Assembly (NCBI GenBank): GCA_037576195.1
Contig: CM075104.1
Coordinates: 1,494,775-1,558,774 of the forward strand
From: Phytoseiulus persimilis
Taxonomy: Eukaryota; Arthropoda; Arachnida; Mesostigmata; Phytoseiidae
Direction of reading: 5' to 3'
Length of the DNA stretch: 64,000 nucleotides
Both the position numbers and the translations under genes were made by a program. Below are positions 48,001 to 59,871 of the stretch, piece by piece (the stretch's first letter is position 1; each line of letters opens with the position of its first letter). A model generated the notes under the pieces. It ran no database searches. It was not told the origin of the DNA and saw nothing but the letters and a program-made list of their open reading frames with translations.

Positions 48001-49849
48001 AAATATCACTAGACCCCTGGGGAAATCAGGTTTGAATCGATCTCGCGATGAACGGCGCGAATAGTCAAGTATAGTCTTGGACAGCGATCGATCAAGCTTT
48101 GGTCCCCCTGAGAAAATCACCAGTCTGAACCTTGGGCAGCGCAGTCAGCGACCTCCAAAACACTTCATCGAAACCAGATCGAAGACGATTCAACACGACG
48201 TGTCGAGCTTGACGAAGTCGAGATTCCCAAGGTCGGACAATTGCTTCAAACCTTGATTTCAGTGAACATGATTTTCGTTGCAGCTGTAGTTCTCACCGCG
48301 GATCGTTCGTCTCCCACAAGCGAGTCGAATCAACCCAGATGGAGGCGCGAAATGTTCATGCGTCGCTGCGCTTTGGGAGGCGGACACGACTGCCGTCTGC
48401 ATTCGACACGGTATTGAGTTCAGATTCAACGATCGTCGTGGCAGCTTGTTAAAGGCTACCATGGCTCCCCGTACTTCGGGTGAACAGTGTTCGATCGCGC
48501 CTTGGGAGTCCGAGATCAAGCGTTCCCCCTCTATTTTACGAGCTTCGGGGAATGCGAAAGTCGGCGAGCAAGATTATTGAGGGCAAGGACTATTCCTGCA
48601 CTCCGCTGCAAGTTTAAATTCAGCACCCCATGCTTTGTCGCGATAATTTCTGCTTGTTCTCATGAGGAGATCCGATACCTGACCCCTGGGAATGAGTGGC
48701 TCTTTGATCTTATCAGGGATCGGGTGGAGATTGTTGACGAGGATTCGGAAGAGCAATTAGCGTAGCAAGAAGATTCTTGTCGTTCGTTTCGGCTTCCTTT
48801 GAACTTCGCGTTCGTTTATCCGGGTTTTCTTCCATCCGGAGCTCGGACATGATGAATGAAGGAATGATCTCCAAAGAGTGTGGAGCAAGTCTCCAAGGAG
48901 ATAGCGATGTTCCTGTTCAGAAGCGGAATCTCGCGGGAAGCAGCGTGGACCTCTCCCAAACGATGCTGGAAGTCAACGACATCAGCGAGTGATCCTATCT
49001 TGGGTGAGACGCGGGGATGAGAGAGACTTCACACTGGCCCCCTCCCCTCCGGCGACATCGCGCTAGCACGAAGCGCAAGATGATTAAATCGGTTCGGAAG
49101 AATAAGAAGCAGCTTTGCCAGGTTTCGAATTCATCACAATGTGAGGGATATGATCATGGGGGATCCCGCCTTTCTCTTCTCAACGAAGCTCTGCTTCGAA
49201 GTCGAGGAAAACTGATCAGCTGAATTTTTTTTCCAACTTGTCGCCCGTGGCTCTACAGTCCACCCCGAACTCTCAACGAGTCGACTTAGCGACTGCACTG
49301 TGATGTGAACTTGACGACCGGGTCACATTCACCTCCCATTTTCAAGAGTGATTCCACCGACTACGTCCAAGCTTCTCTTTCTATCCCCTCCATTCCGAAT
49401 CCACGGCTCGTTCCTTCTTGCGAAAATTCCGACCGATCGAATGGAGCCATTGGAGGAGTCGATTCAACATCGGGGGAGCTCTCTGATGAGCGATTGGAAA
49501 GTCCAGCTCCGAAACGGCATATCCCCCTTTTCGGTTTTCGAGAAAACAGCGAAGAACTGCGGTCCTCCACCCCCAGACGAAATTATTTTCATAGTAATTC
49601 GAGGCAACACACCCGCGGAGCGCCATCGATTCCTGTGGATGGCTCTCGCTATTCCGGCGGAAAACGATATCCCAAGTGGGTGATGTGGCGAAGGGAGTTC
49701 GGGGAGCCAGATATCACGGGAAGACGACTGAAACGCTGTTGCTCACAGCGTGGTAGAAAATTGTATGTTTCGGGGCCTCCGACAAATGTCAATTCTTGAC
49801 CGATCGCTGCGAATTGAACGGAAGAAGATGCGCGATCCGTTCAAGGGTA
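45094..49849. other. No firm gene; upstream of the ACBD5-like gene
   Basis: The ACBD5-like promoter should lie within the first few hundred bases; no TATA box was evident. A GTCAGGTCAGGTTAGG run at about 45,788 resembles a motif common in arthropod 5' regions. 45468-45722 minus (84 codons, starting MMAVRRVPFSFFPS) and 45765-45971 plus diverge from one another and might be small exons, but neither is recognised. 47227-47832 minus (201 codons), 48487-48765 plus and 49305-49799 plus are open but unassigned. Confidence 0.25.
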
Positions 49850-49932
49850 AATTCCAGAATCTGTATTTTCCACCGAGTTATGACCGAAAGTAGGAGGGGT
49901 TAGTAAGTTCCCGACCTGCGTTGACCACTCAG
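49850..49932 (+). mobile_element. Partial foldback element: right end only
   Basis: Aligns with the right end of the foldback element at 51,906-52,800. Shared blocks are ATTCCAGAATC against TTCCAGGATC, CGAGTTATG in both, and GTTCCCGACCTGCGTTGACC against GTTCCCGACCTACGGTGACC. The match stops at the same terminal point (CACTCAG here, CACCCTG there). No left end was found. Confidence 0.65.
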
Positions 49933-51905
49933 TATAACCAACATTAGCTCTGGTTGGCTGAATCTGATCGTGCGAGGATGGGCTAGGGCTTCGATAGCCT
50001 CGTTTGGGTACGCCATCACTCTCTTGTCCCAGGTAGGGACTGCCGGGGTACTCGGCATGAGATTCAAGCACAACGGAGACTAGTGGGCCGAACTTTCTGG
50101 AAGCTTCTCGGAAGTCGGAAGTTGATCTGTCATCCGCGTTAACTGGACACAGCTTTGTGGAAGCGGAAAACGCGACCTACGAGTGAGATTCTGTCATCCG
50201 TGGTTTCGCCATCAGCTGAAGTGCTCATCTCTGGCATAGCAATTCTCTTCAGCAACCCGGAATGCCGCTGAGGGGGTTGTCGCGAACGAGAGTGAAGGTC
50301 ACGGCATGTATGAGAATGGTCAATGAACGGAGCGACTCGCATGGAAAGCGTTCCTTCGCACGAATGGCTGGAGAAAAGCACCACGCATGGAACACTTGCT
50401 CATCCAGCATTGGAACGAGGAATCGAGAAATCAGTGTGCCGTCCCCGATACCTCTTACTTCACAGTTTTTACGCACTCCGAGGGGCAAATACATTTCTTG
50501 ATGTGAACGAGGTCTCGTGTGCTCAGCTCACATACCAACCAACTTTTCTCACTGATCCATACGCGCCCATGGATGCTGTAAACTTTTATGTGATTCGGAA
50601 CTGACATCAGGGGCGGGAAACCCTGCAGATATGGAACATTCTGGCGTTCCTTCGCCAGTCTCTGATGCCGATGATAGAACAAAGAGTGTTTCCTGATTCG
50701 TATGTTCACCCTGGCTCGGGGAGACCCTTCTCAGCTCATCCTAGAACTGTTGTTGTTGACACAAGGTTCGAAACCTAACGTGTTCTGGATGGGAACTCGG
50801 AAAATATTCTGCATCAATCAACGTGATCCTGAAGACGAATCGAAAACCACCTTCAGTGAATCCTCGTCGGTTGGTCAAGGCTGACTGGTAAATAGCGTAG
50901 CCGGGGTTCCAGCGCCCGGAACATTTTCGAACTGGCGGTCCCCATCGAGTGGAGAGGATACACACGCTAGAGCCCAATGCCCAAGCATTACTCAGCCTTG
51001 GAGTACTCCAGATGAATCATGTTCAGGAAAACCTATAGAGTACTCACAATTAGAATGCTTCGGCCCCAGAGGGCTTTTCAGAACAACGTGTGAGGCAATA
51101 TATAGGCTTACGGTCCAGGGACCCCTGGTCGGTGCATGTAGTTTTTCCAGTTCTCGCTGTGGGAGCTGGAGAATCGTTTGGAACGCGATAAGCTATCATG
51201 GGAACCTCCAGCTCGCCCACAAAAACGAAAATACTTTTAGAGACTCGCTATGTATCGAGTCGGATAGACATGGAGGGAGAGTGGGGCCCGAACACATGAC
51301 AGAGCTCGATGGCCTGAATCGTTGTTCCCATTTCTCTGGAGATTGAACAATGCTACCGTTTGCGATCAGAGTATCTGATCATCATTCGGTCATTTTGATC
51401 GTCAGCTTGGGAATGGCCAGGCCCCGAGTTTGCACACGGGAACTTTTGGCTGGATTGGAGGAGTGCTTCGATATTTAATATCAGTTTGAGTGAGTCTCCA
51501 CAAAGACTGGCCTCGAGATTCCCCCAAACAATCACTGGGAAACGCACCCGTTCCGATGATGCTCGAGAGAATCATTCTAGCGAGCTTCGGGAGGATTCCT
51601 CCATTCCCTGGAGTTACACTTTAATCCTTGTCGATCCGACAGATTCAGCTCGATGAGAGCCCCCCGGGGGAACTTATTTCCCGTACAGGTTCAGCATTGG
51701 CTCGGAGTCGAGGGACGACCTCATCGAGAACAAGAATCAACTTTCACAGGATTGCTGCTCAACACTGAGGAGGAAATTTTCGGGAGTGCCCCTCCGCTTT
51801 CAGACCGAATGGATGCGCTTCGTAAAGGGGACCGCGAAGCATGAGAGTCAAGCCACCCGACTCATCGGCGAATGGGCAGGTTAGGTATGTACATAGGTAC
51901 ATCGA
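49933..51905. other. No recognised gene
   Basis: Only short open stretches are present. A minus frame at 50709-50455 has a FYHRHQ segment that faintly recalls the peptide of the inverted duplication at 33.8 kb; this is too weak to use. Confidence 0.3.
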
Positions 51906-52800
51906 CGGGTGGTCATCGTAAGTCGGAAACTTTCTTACCCTCTCTCCTTCTGCTTACACTTCGGTGAAAAATGATCCGATTCTGGAAGCACTTTCGGGAT
52001 CGATAGCTGGAAGCATGGGACATCTCTTCCGGTCAACAACGGCATTTTTTAGAGCGACCCAGAGGTTGCCTTCTCCTTTTTTGACGTCTCTCGAGAAACT
52101 GATCGAGAAACTTCTGAAGTCAACCGATCGAAATTTTGAAGTGTGAGGCTCGACGCGGGATGGGAGGCTGCTCAAACACCCGGCAACTCCGGATTCCTAG
52201 CTCAGGTTCTATGAAAAGGACGAACGATCGTTTCAATCTTGACATCGAGAGCAGACCCCTTGCCGAAACGCATCCTCGGAGAAAGTGACCGAGCTCGATT
52301 TTCGGGCGGAAAAAGATGCGATCGGGTCGGCCCATAAACTTCATCAATCGGACCAATCCAAGAACTTTTTGCGATCGGAAAAATTTTCGAATTCGGCTTC
52401 CCTGAGGAGATAGGGGGCGAATCGAGAGGGCGTTTTGTCAAGAAGTCAGTTCTTGACGCCGGAGTTGAAACGATCGGTCCCCTTCTCACAGATCTTCAGA
52501 ACCTGGAGTTGCCGGGCGTTTGAGCAGCCGTCTATCCCGAGTCAAGCCTCGCACTTCCGAAACTTGACTTCAGTAGTTTCTTCGATCAGTTTTTTGAGAA
52601 AAATCAAGAAAAGAGGCAATTTTCGAGCCGCTCCACAACATGCATGTGCTGACCCATTCACGCCAAGGTGAACAATGTGCCGTGCTTGCACTTGCACTTA
52701 TCGATCGCAGGAATAATTTCCAGGATCGGATGATTTCTCATCGAGTTATGGGCAACAGAAGAGAGGGTAAGAAAGTTCCCGACCTACGGTGACCACCCTG
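51906..52800. mobile_element. Foldback element with 340-nt inverted arms
   Basis: An 895-bp unit whose two halves are inverted copies. The left arm is about 51,906-52,247 and the right arm about 52,452-52,800, with a spacer of about 200 nt that itself shows weak palindromic similarity. Ends: GGGTGGTCATCGTAAGTCGG on the left, and GGGTGGTCACCGTAGGTCGG on the right read in reverse. The best block (52,138-52,190 against 52,505-52,557) matches at 46 of 53 positions by my count. There is no open reading frame of note and no transposase, so it is non-autonomous. No convincing target-site duplication was visible. A transcript crossing it would form a long hairpin. Confidence 0.85.
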
Positions 52801-54169
52801 AATGTATCTGTTTACGATGTACATACATGATCTGTCCCTTTTCCGATTAGTCGGGTCGCTTGCATCATGCTTCGCGGTCTCCTTTCCGATCCGTATCCAT
52901 TCGGGCCGAAAGCGGAACGGCACTTCTGAAGCTTCCCTTAGCAAGGCAAATTGGCCCTCATATTCGACGGAACTTACATCCGATTTGATAATCACTCATG
53001 GATGTAGTCGGCCCTTATTCAGCCAATTTTAATGACGCCCACATGCTAGAGCATGCCTTCGAGGGTCCTGGTGGTTCCGTGAGAACTTTGGTTCGCGGAG
53101 ACATCTGCATAGGAGGCAGAGCCTTCCGGGATGAAGTGGTTCTTGCGAAGCTTCACTGCTCGCTCAAGCAGTGTCCCCGAGAATAAATAACTGAGTTCGT
53201 CTAGACAGCGCAACTACAGAATGAATTCATTGACTCCATTGTCTCGCGACAAGGTACGGCTTCTGCATAATCGAGTCTACAACAAGCTTCTGCCGAGGAA
53301 TCGCGTGCTGCTTAAGTAATACAATTGAGAAGCGAGTCGAGGCTCGAGTTCTACATCGGTCTGCGTGAGGAATGCTCCCAACTCTCAACGCATGGTTGGG
53401 ATGCAGGCGATCGCAAACACGCTGCCTGAAGAAATCGGATAAGGCCGATGGCATCGGTTGCAGAGAGCATCCTCAGGCATACCGAACGATGCGTTGTGCG
53501 TTTCCTTCGAGACGACGAGGAGAGACCTGATAATTCCTTCCACCGTACAACTGTAGCATTCTCGACACGTGGGAGAAAATCGTACGTCGGGCCGTGCGAC
53601 TCTTCATCATCAACTGACATGCATCTAGAATGAGTCGGGGTACTCTTGCTATGCGTGAGCTCGATTTCGGATCCTCCAGGGTCCGGTGTCAGCATAGCCG
53701 CAACCAGCGAGTTTCATCGTCGGCCATGTTCGCGACCGAATCCTCGAATGAACGTCGATACAGAGTGGGGAGCTCGAGCCAGGTAGAAGGAAGAAAAGGC
53801 GCGTGAGCTCCTCGGTGACGAATCCAGATCCCGCGAAAAGTTGCGGATCTTCCGATGTGAGCCATTGGTTTACAGCGCGTTGGTCGAGCAATGACTGACT
53901 TGTCCGGAATACGCGAAATGACAACTTCCTCTGAGCTGGAGCGAGAACAATGTTCGAGATGTTCGATTCGCATCCCAATCCGTGGATTGATTCGCGCGAT
54001 CAACGTTTTCATCTCGATAGAAGTTCAGCCATCAGGGATTCAATGACGATTTTGATGAGGAAAAATTCGATTCGCGGGTGGAGATTCGGATGAGGCCACC
54101 TAGTGACATTCACTCTACGCTGACAAAGAATCGGCAAGATTTCCACATCAGTTTTTTGTCATCCATCCT
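52801..54169. other. No firm gene
   Basis: Minus-strand frames at 53978-53649 and 54012-53689 read as protein in part (LTRLFFLLPGSSSPL). This resembles the SPL segment near the end of the ligand-binding half of IR-type receptors, but it cannot be supported alone. The remainder is unassigned. Confidence 0.25.
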
Positions 54170-54510
54170 CTGTTCTAGAGAACGTCTCTCATGCGGAGCG
54201 GCATCGAGGCGATGAGCTCCTCCATGTGGGAAAGTTGAATTTCACCCCAATTCTCTTTTATGTATCCTCTTGGAGCGTGCTATATTGCTTTCCATCCGCA
54301 TAAACAAGGCCTGAGAGCATGCCATATAGTTGTCAACAGGATGGTGGTCCGGACTCAGAGGGGATGGGCCGGTGCTTCATAGAATTCCTCTAAAACCATC
54401 TCTTCATGAACTTTGAGCTATGAATCCTGGCGTTGTCTCGCATGAGAATGAATTTTGTGCCATGAAATTCGCCCGCGTATGGCAACAGGTAATCGTCCAA
54501 TGTTTCAGCG
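54170..54510 (-). pseudogene. Tc1/mariner-type transposase remnant
   Basis: On the minus strand one frame reads LDDYLLPYAGEFHGTKFI, then LMRDNARIHSSKFMKRWF before a stop. D-N-A-R-I-H (Asp codon at 54,437-54,435) is the second catalytic Asp block of Tc1-like transposases. After frame changes, WGEIQLSHMEELIASMPLRM follows at about 54,245-54,186. This matches the C-terminal W-x-x-I...L-I-x-S-M-P-x-R signature. The first catalytic Asp and the N-terminal DNA-binding domains were not recognised upstream. It is a truncated, broken copy; no terminal inverted repeats were seen. Confidence 0.8.
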
Positions 54511-54665
54511 TATGCTCCTAGGGTTCGCCTACCGGCTAGGATTGCGATTTGAGATCAACCTTCAGTAGGAATTGCAGCCCGGGGCAACACCCAATATGAC
54601 TGTTCTCCATCTCTGGCTCTCCTTGAGACCGCTCGTCACGTGATCGAATCGATTACTAATGAGAT

Positions 54666-54678
54666 GCTCTTCCGATCT
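54666..54678 (+). other. 13-base match to a sequencing-adapter end
   Basis: GCTCTTCCGATCT is identical to the last 13 bases of the common Illumina adapter. The preceding bases (GAT instead of GAC) extend the similarity with one mismatch. It may be coincidence or a sign of an assembly joint or untrimmed adapter. Confidence 0.5.
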
Positions 54679-54689
54679 GGGAGGAGGTG

Positions 54690-57600
54690 CCATTTTCTGC
54701 CATACCAGATGCTCAGCAACCGCCAGAATGCTTCTTATTTGTCTTGCTCTATTTGATTTGCCCTAATCAGGTGTTAAATTCGGAGAGTGAACCTAGGCGA
54801 CATTTCCCAAGAGGACTCGCGCCGCACCCGAGGGAACCCCTGCTCGATGTCACAGGGCTCCCAGAATACTCTGGGAATCACCACACTGTCTCAAAAGTTG
54901 TGTCGCGGACCGATGAGCAGAGGCATCCTCGCGAACTTCAACGGAGCAGCCGTGAAATGCTGCCGAAAGCATGGCTCAGCTACGAATTCCCGTCGCGGCA
55001 CGAGATTCATCAAGTCATCACTTCTTGACACTTCCAGCAACATTTCGAATCGTTCCCACAATAAGAAAAAACTCTATGGCAAAGGATGAGTGACGCGACG
55101 TGCACAACTCTCATCATCACTCCCAACCGCGCTCTGGCTGAACGTGGGCTTGAACTGGCTCCGTTTTCCAATTGCTCGTCAGACTCTTCAGATTCGAACG
55201 AGTCGGGATAAACATCCAGTTGACTCCGTCTTGCCAGCTTCCCAGGGTGCGCCTGGGAGCAAGTTCCCCATCTTGCCCTCTCAGGAAGTCTCGTAGGAAG
55301 CGGATACGGAGTTCGGACTCCAATTTTCGTCATCTCCAGACAACCGGTCTCTGGTAGAGAAGGTTTACGCGGAAGCAGGCATCGCAGATATCGGGAGAAG
55401 GCTCTGCTAAGTGTAATTTCCGGGGAGAAATTGTCCCACTCCAGAGCGCGAGAGTCGCGGAATCAACATTCGCCTTGCTTTATTGCTCCCGAATTATCCG
55501 AGGTGGCTCAAGTTCTGTTTACCCGAGCAGCTGGTTGCAAAAAATCTTGCACGATTGACTCCATCCGTCCCGAACATTCTTGCAGCCTGACCCTCAGATC
55601 GAACGAGATTGAGGCGAAAATTTCGCTAACTCGTCGCTGGATGAGCCGATGAGTGAAGTTTTCCTCTCAATTGGTTTATTTGGGGGGAACTCTTTATCTG
55701 TCCTAGAATAGACCGAGAGAGTTCGACTCACATTTCCTAACGACTTTTTCGATCCTGATGGTACCTGAGCTCTTGCTCGAATTCGCGACCAGACCTCCCA
55801 CTCGAATTCTGAATGAAAGGAAAATCAATTGTCCTGATGAAGCCATTGAGATCCTCCTTCGGAAAGCTCCACGTTCTCAACACTTGGAGCCTGAAGTACC
55901 ACCAAAGCTCCCGGACGTGGCTTCGCGCTCAAATTTTCAGAGCTCAATCGAAAGTTCGGATTCGTAACGCTATCGAGCGAAAAATCATGAGCATTCGAAA
56001 ACAGGGATCAATGAGCAGAGTTCTCTCGCGAGAGGGATTCGAGCTATACCGAACTTGCGTCTCTGGAGATGTTCATTCGGAGTTTCCGCCCATTCATGAT
56101 TCATGGATAAACGCTACAAGCTGCAACCGACAACAGAGAAGAGGATTTTGAGGGACGAGGCCGTTCAGCGGGGTAACGACGATGAGCTAGCGTTGCGGAT
56201 AGATAGCGAAGTTCTGCTTGTGGCGTGGCAATTGTAGACATTTGAAAACTACCGTTTTCGAGAGCTTCCACTGGGGCTCATATGATTTGACATGCTGAAA
56301 GTTTGAAAGTTTGTGACTTTGGAGTGTGATAAAGATAGCTGCGAAATCACCAGACACGTCCCTGTGCACCGATTTTGTCAGATTCTCAAGAATCCGAGAG
56401 AAATGTCCGTTTCGTTCCTTTCGGGCCAGAGAGCCCGGTTTGTGCACAATCAAACAGAGGATGTCCTGTTTCAGCGTCTTCATATGCCAGATCTCCGCGA
56501 GAACGGCCGTAGGGAGCGAGAATTCCCGGGAAAGTTCCCGGTTCAGGCAAGGCGATTCCGAGTTCTTGTAGGGATGGACTCTGGGGGAGTCAAGTCACTT
56601 GTCCGGGCCTTTTCAACGAGGCAGAACTTTTCAGTGACCCTGAGCTGGAATTGGCGATGGAAGCGTTAGCGGAACTTCCAGGATTGGAGTCTGGATCGAT
56701 AATTTCGTTTCGATAATCAGTCACGGATCGTTCATCCAATACGATCGAAACTGAGCAGAAATTTCTTCAGAAGAATCAGGGAGTTCTAGCCGACAGCCCC
56801 GATTCTGAGCAACTTGGAGCCTTGTCCGCCGGGGAGCCCGGAATTTTCGAAAAAGCTCGAACCTGCAGGGCCAAGTTGGAGACCGCCTTTCCGATTCTCG
56901 GCAACGTGATCGCAGCTCGTCGACCGTTCGGTGAAGAATGAGCAGAGCTTCGCCTGACCATTGCGATAAGCTCCCATTGTGTGCATGTGTAGTTGTAAGT
57001 TTCTGGACTCCATAGAATACAAGTCCGGTTAGGAGCGCGGCTTCGACTACCCAGTTCGTCCGATCGCTGTCCGGTTCCTGGAAAAAAAAAGGTCAGGTGA
57101 TTCCGCATCTCAGGTGATGAAATCATCTTCAGTGCCAGTATAGGCTCACGGCAACTCCAGACTCGAGGGAACTGCTTTCTGCGTAGATGCGAGTGCCGGG
57201 ACTGTGTGACACACGACGTGTTCAATGACCGAAAGAAGGGCGGTCCGCTCATCGAAAGGTACGGAGCCACGACTTCTTCTTCCAGCGAAACAGTTCAAAT
57301 GTGTTTTCCTACAGAGAGTGGACGCTCGTGGCCCACGGGCCGAGAACAGCACCTGTTTGTTCGGACGATTGTCGAATCGCAGGACTCGCTGTCTCAAGTT
57401 GGATAGATCGTCCACTACGGAGGCCATCGAGTACTCATAAGGACGGGAAGGAGAGAGGAGCATGCTATCTTGGGATAATTCGTCATGAATCGCGCCGGTG
57501 AAGCCCTCCGATAATTGTCTCTGAATTCAAAAGCGTTTCGAGAATCCCCTCTTGGAGCGAGTATGTATCTCATCAATGGACCCACTCTCAATTGGAGTGA

Positions 57601-59871
57601 ATGCATGATTCCCACAGAAGCTTGATCGGAAGGTACCAACCGTCATGGCAACATGTTCGAATTCTGCGGTATGTAATGACTCTCCGAATGGCGAGCATTC
57701 CTTTCAGCGGCTTCTGCAAGACTCGATGTATAGGAGACGAGGAACGGCTAATTTTTCGTGTCGCGCTTTATGAGAATTGAATCAGCACGAGGTTGTTCTA
57801 ATAAAATGACGGAGTATTCCGATCGTTCATAACGGCTAACGACGTTATGAGACAGTACATCCATGGGACCAGCAATAACTGAAAGGCAGTAACGACCGTA
57901 ATAATGTGGATGGCTACACTGCGAACGATAAATAGATTTATCAGCACCGTGGTCGTCGTCTGGTAACGATGCCCTTGAGGAGATGATTAAACCTAGAAGA
58001 CCTGTTATGGTCGGTCCTCGGCATCGGGAGACTCGCATCATTTGTCGTTTCTAATCAACAACGCCTTCGACCAATCTGAAGCGAACTCGAGTCTACGGAG
58101 TTACTGCGGCCCTACAAACGATGAGGTGAGCCTATCTCAGATACGTGTATAGGAATATCGATTGGGGAAACGGAGGGGGGGGAGCGCAAGTGCATGGTTA
58201 TCCTTTCCTCGGAGCGAAAATAGACCCCCTCCAGAACGAATAAAGCTCAAAATGGTGACCGAGGAACCGTGCTGCCCTGAAAAATGAGAGCGCCACGTCT
58301 GGAGTGGAATTCTGGATTCCTCCGGAACCTTGAGCTGGATCTGATCAGCACCCGGGACAGCATCAAGGACCCATCAATCAGCGATCCTTTTCATTGGAAA
58401 ATCCCACCATGGTACGATTTCCAAAGAATATCGTCGCTGACTGTGGTCAATCCCTCGAGCGAGCCGGATTTTTCCTCGTTCGTCTGCTCAGACAATGATG
58501 CTCGGGCTGCTACTACGAATCCATGCGGAGCTCTCCGAGAAGGTTCGATAAGCAGCTTACTACATCCCCAGGGCCGGGAATTCATAGCGTTGTGAGTGTT
58601 CTTTCAGTCTGTTAGTCTCGATGTTGACGGCCTCGGACGCTTTCAGGTCTTTCTCTCTCAGAAATCGGATCCCTATCGACTCGGAATCGGATTACAGCAC
58701 AAATTGGCAGCGATGACCCGGAATCCGAGTCCTGAGCGAGAGTCCGCGTTCCAGGAATCCTGATGCTCGGCACAAGGTGAGCTGTAGGTTTCTCGTCACC
58801 TCCGGGAACGTTCAACGATACGACTCCGCTCTTGGGTGATCTACAACGATCGTGGGGACACCCCGACATGGTGACTTGTAGAAATGGAGATGGAGCCGAA
58901 TCTCATGAGCATTTGTTTCCTGCGCCGCCGAGCTCTACGTGCTGCCGTGGCGCACGAGTCATCCACTGATTTCTATGATAATTGGATGACGGGGCATCGA
59001 AATTTTCGCTCACCGAACCCCTTTGATTGCTTTGAGCTGACTTGAGCTGAAGCGCGTAGTGGACCTGAACTATTCCAAAGAGACAGGGGATAATTGGTGG
59101 AGGCAACGAGGATTTGCGGTGCAGCTCATTCCAGCTGATATTGTCTCGATGTTCACGTGATTTTTCCCAAAGCGGCATGGGAGTTCTCGTTGTTAGTTCC
59201 GGGAGACCCTGGAAGCTTCGATCAGGAAACTTTGGAGAAACTGACTCGAGATTTCCGAGCTCCCGGGACATTCTGGAGTCGGAGTCAATGGTTCCTGAGA
59301 ACGAGCACATCGGCAAGGAGATCTGTTTAATTGTAACGGCGCCCTGGAACTCCCAGGAGTGAGACGCTTCCGACCGATCTTTTGGATGAGTCGTCACAGA
59401 TGTGATCGAAGCTTTCGACTTTCTTCCAAGTACCTACATGCGCGAGTCTCCAAGGCTGCTTGTGAGAACTCGAGTCTCGAAGGCTGGGTTTGTTGCACCA
59501 GCATCAGGCAAATAAACGAACTTCAGGGATTCTAGTCCCTAGTGGACTGGTATCCGATCTTGCTACGATGCACTGAACACAGCAGAGTAGGTCGAGTCTC
59601 ATGACCGTATGAGGCCAATATCACGGATTTCTCCACTTTCTCCCCGCATGAAAAATTCCCCAAAGTTCTTGTGGCCTCTCCAAGTTCTTCCAGGGTTCCC
59701 ATCAGGCCCCGTGTGATTCATGCAGATTCCAGCACAGAGAATCGCTGACGAGCCTTCAGAGCCGACCTAGACTGGTTCGGAACATTGCACTCATCTTGGA
59801 GTTCGCCCAGGGATACGAGACGGCGACGAAACCTTGACTCGAACCCTCAGCGGAAGCCTACTGGAACGCCT
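54690..59871. other. No recognised gene
   Basis: Open stretches up to about 165 codons exist (56776-57270 minus, 58903-59397 minus, 58284-58595 plus). Near 56,600 a plus frame reads LFNEAELFSDPELELAM, which could be coding in the past. No family can be assigned. Confidence 0.25.
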
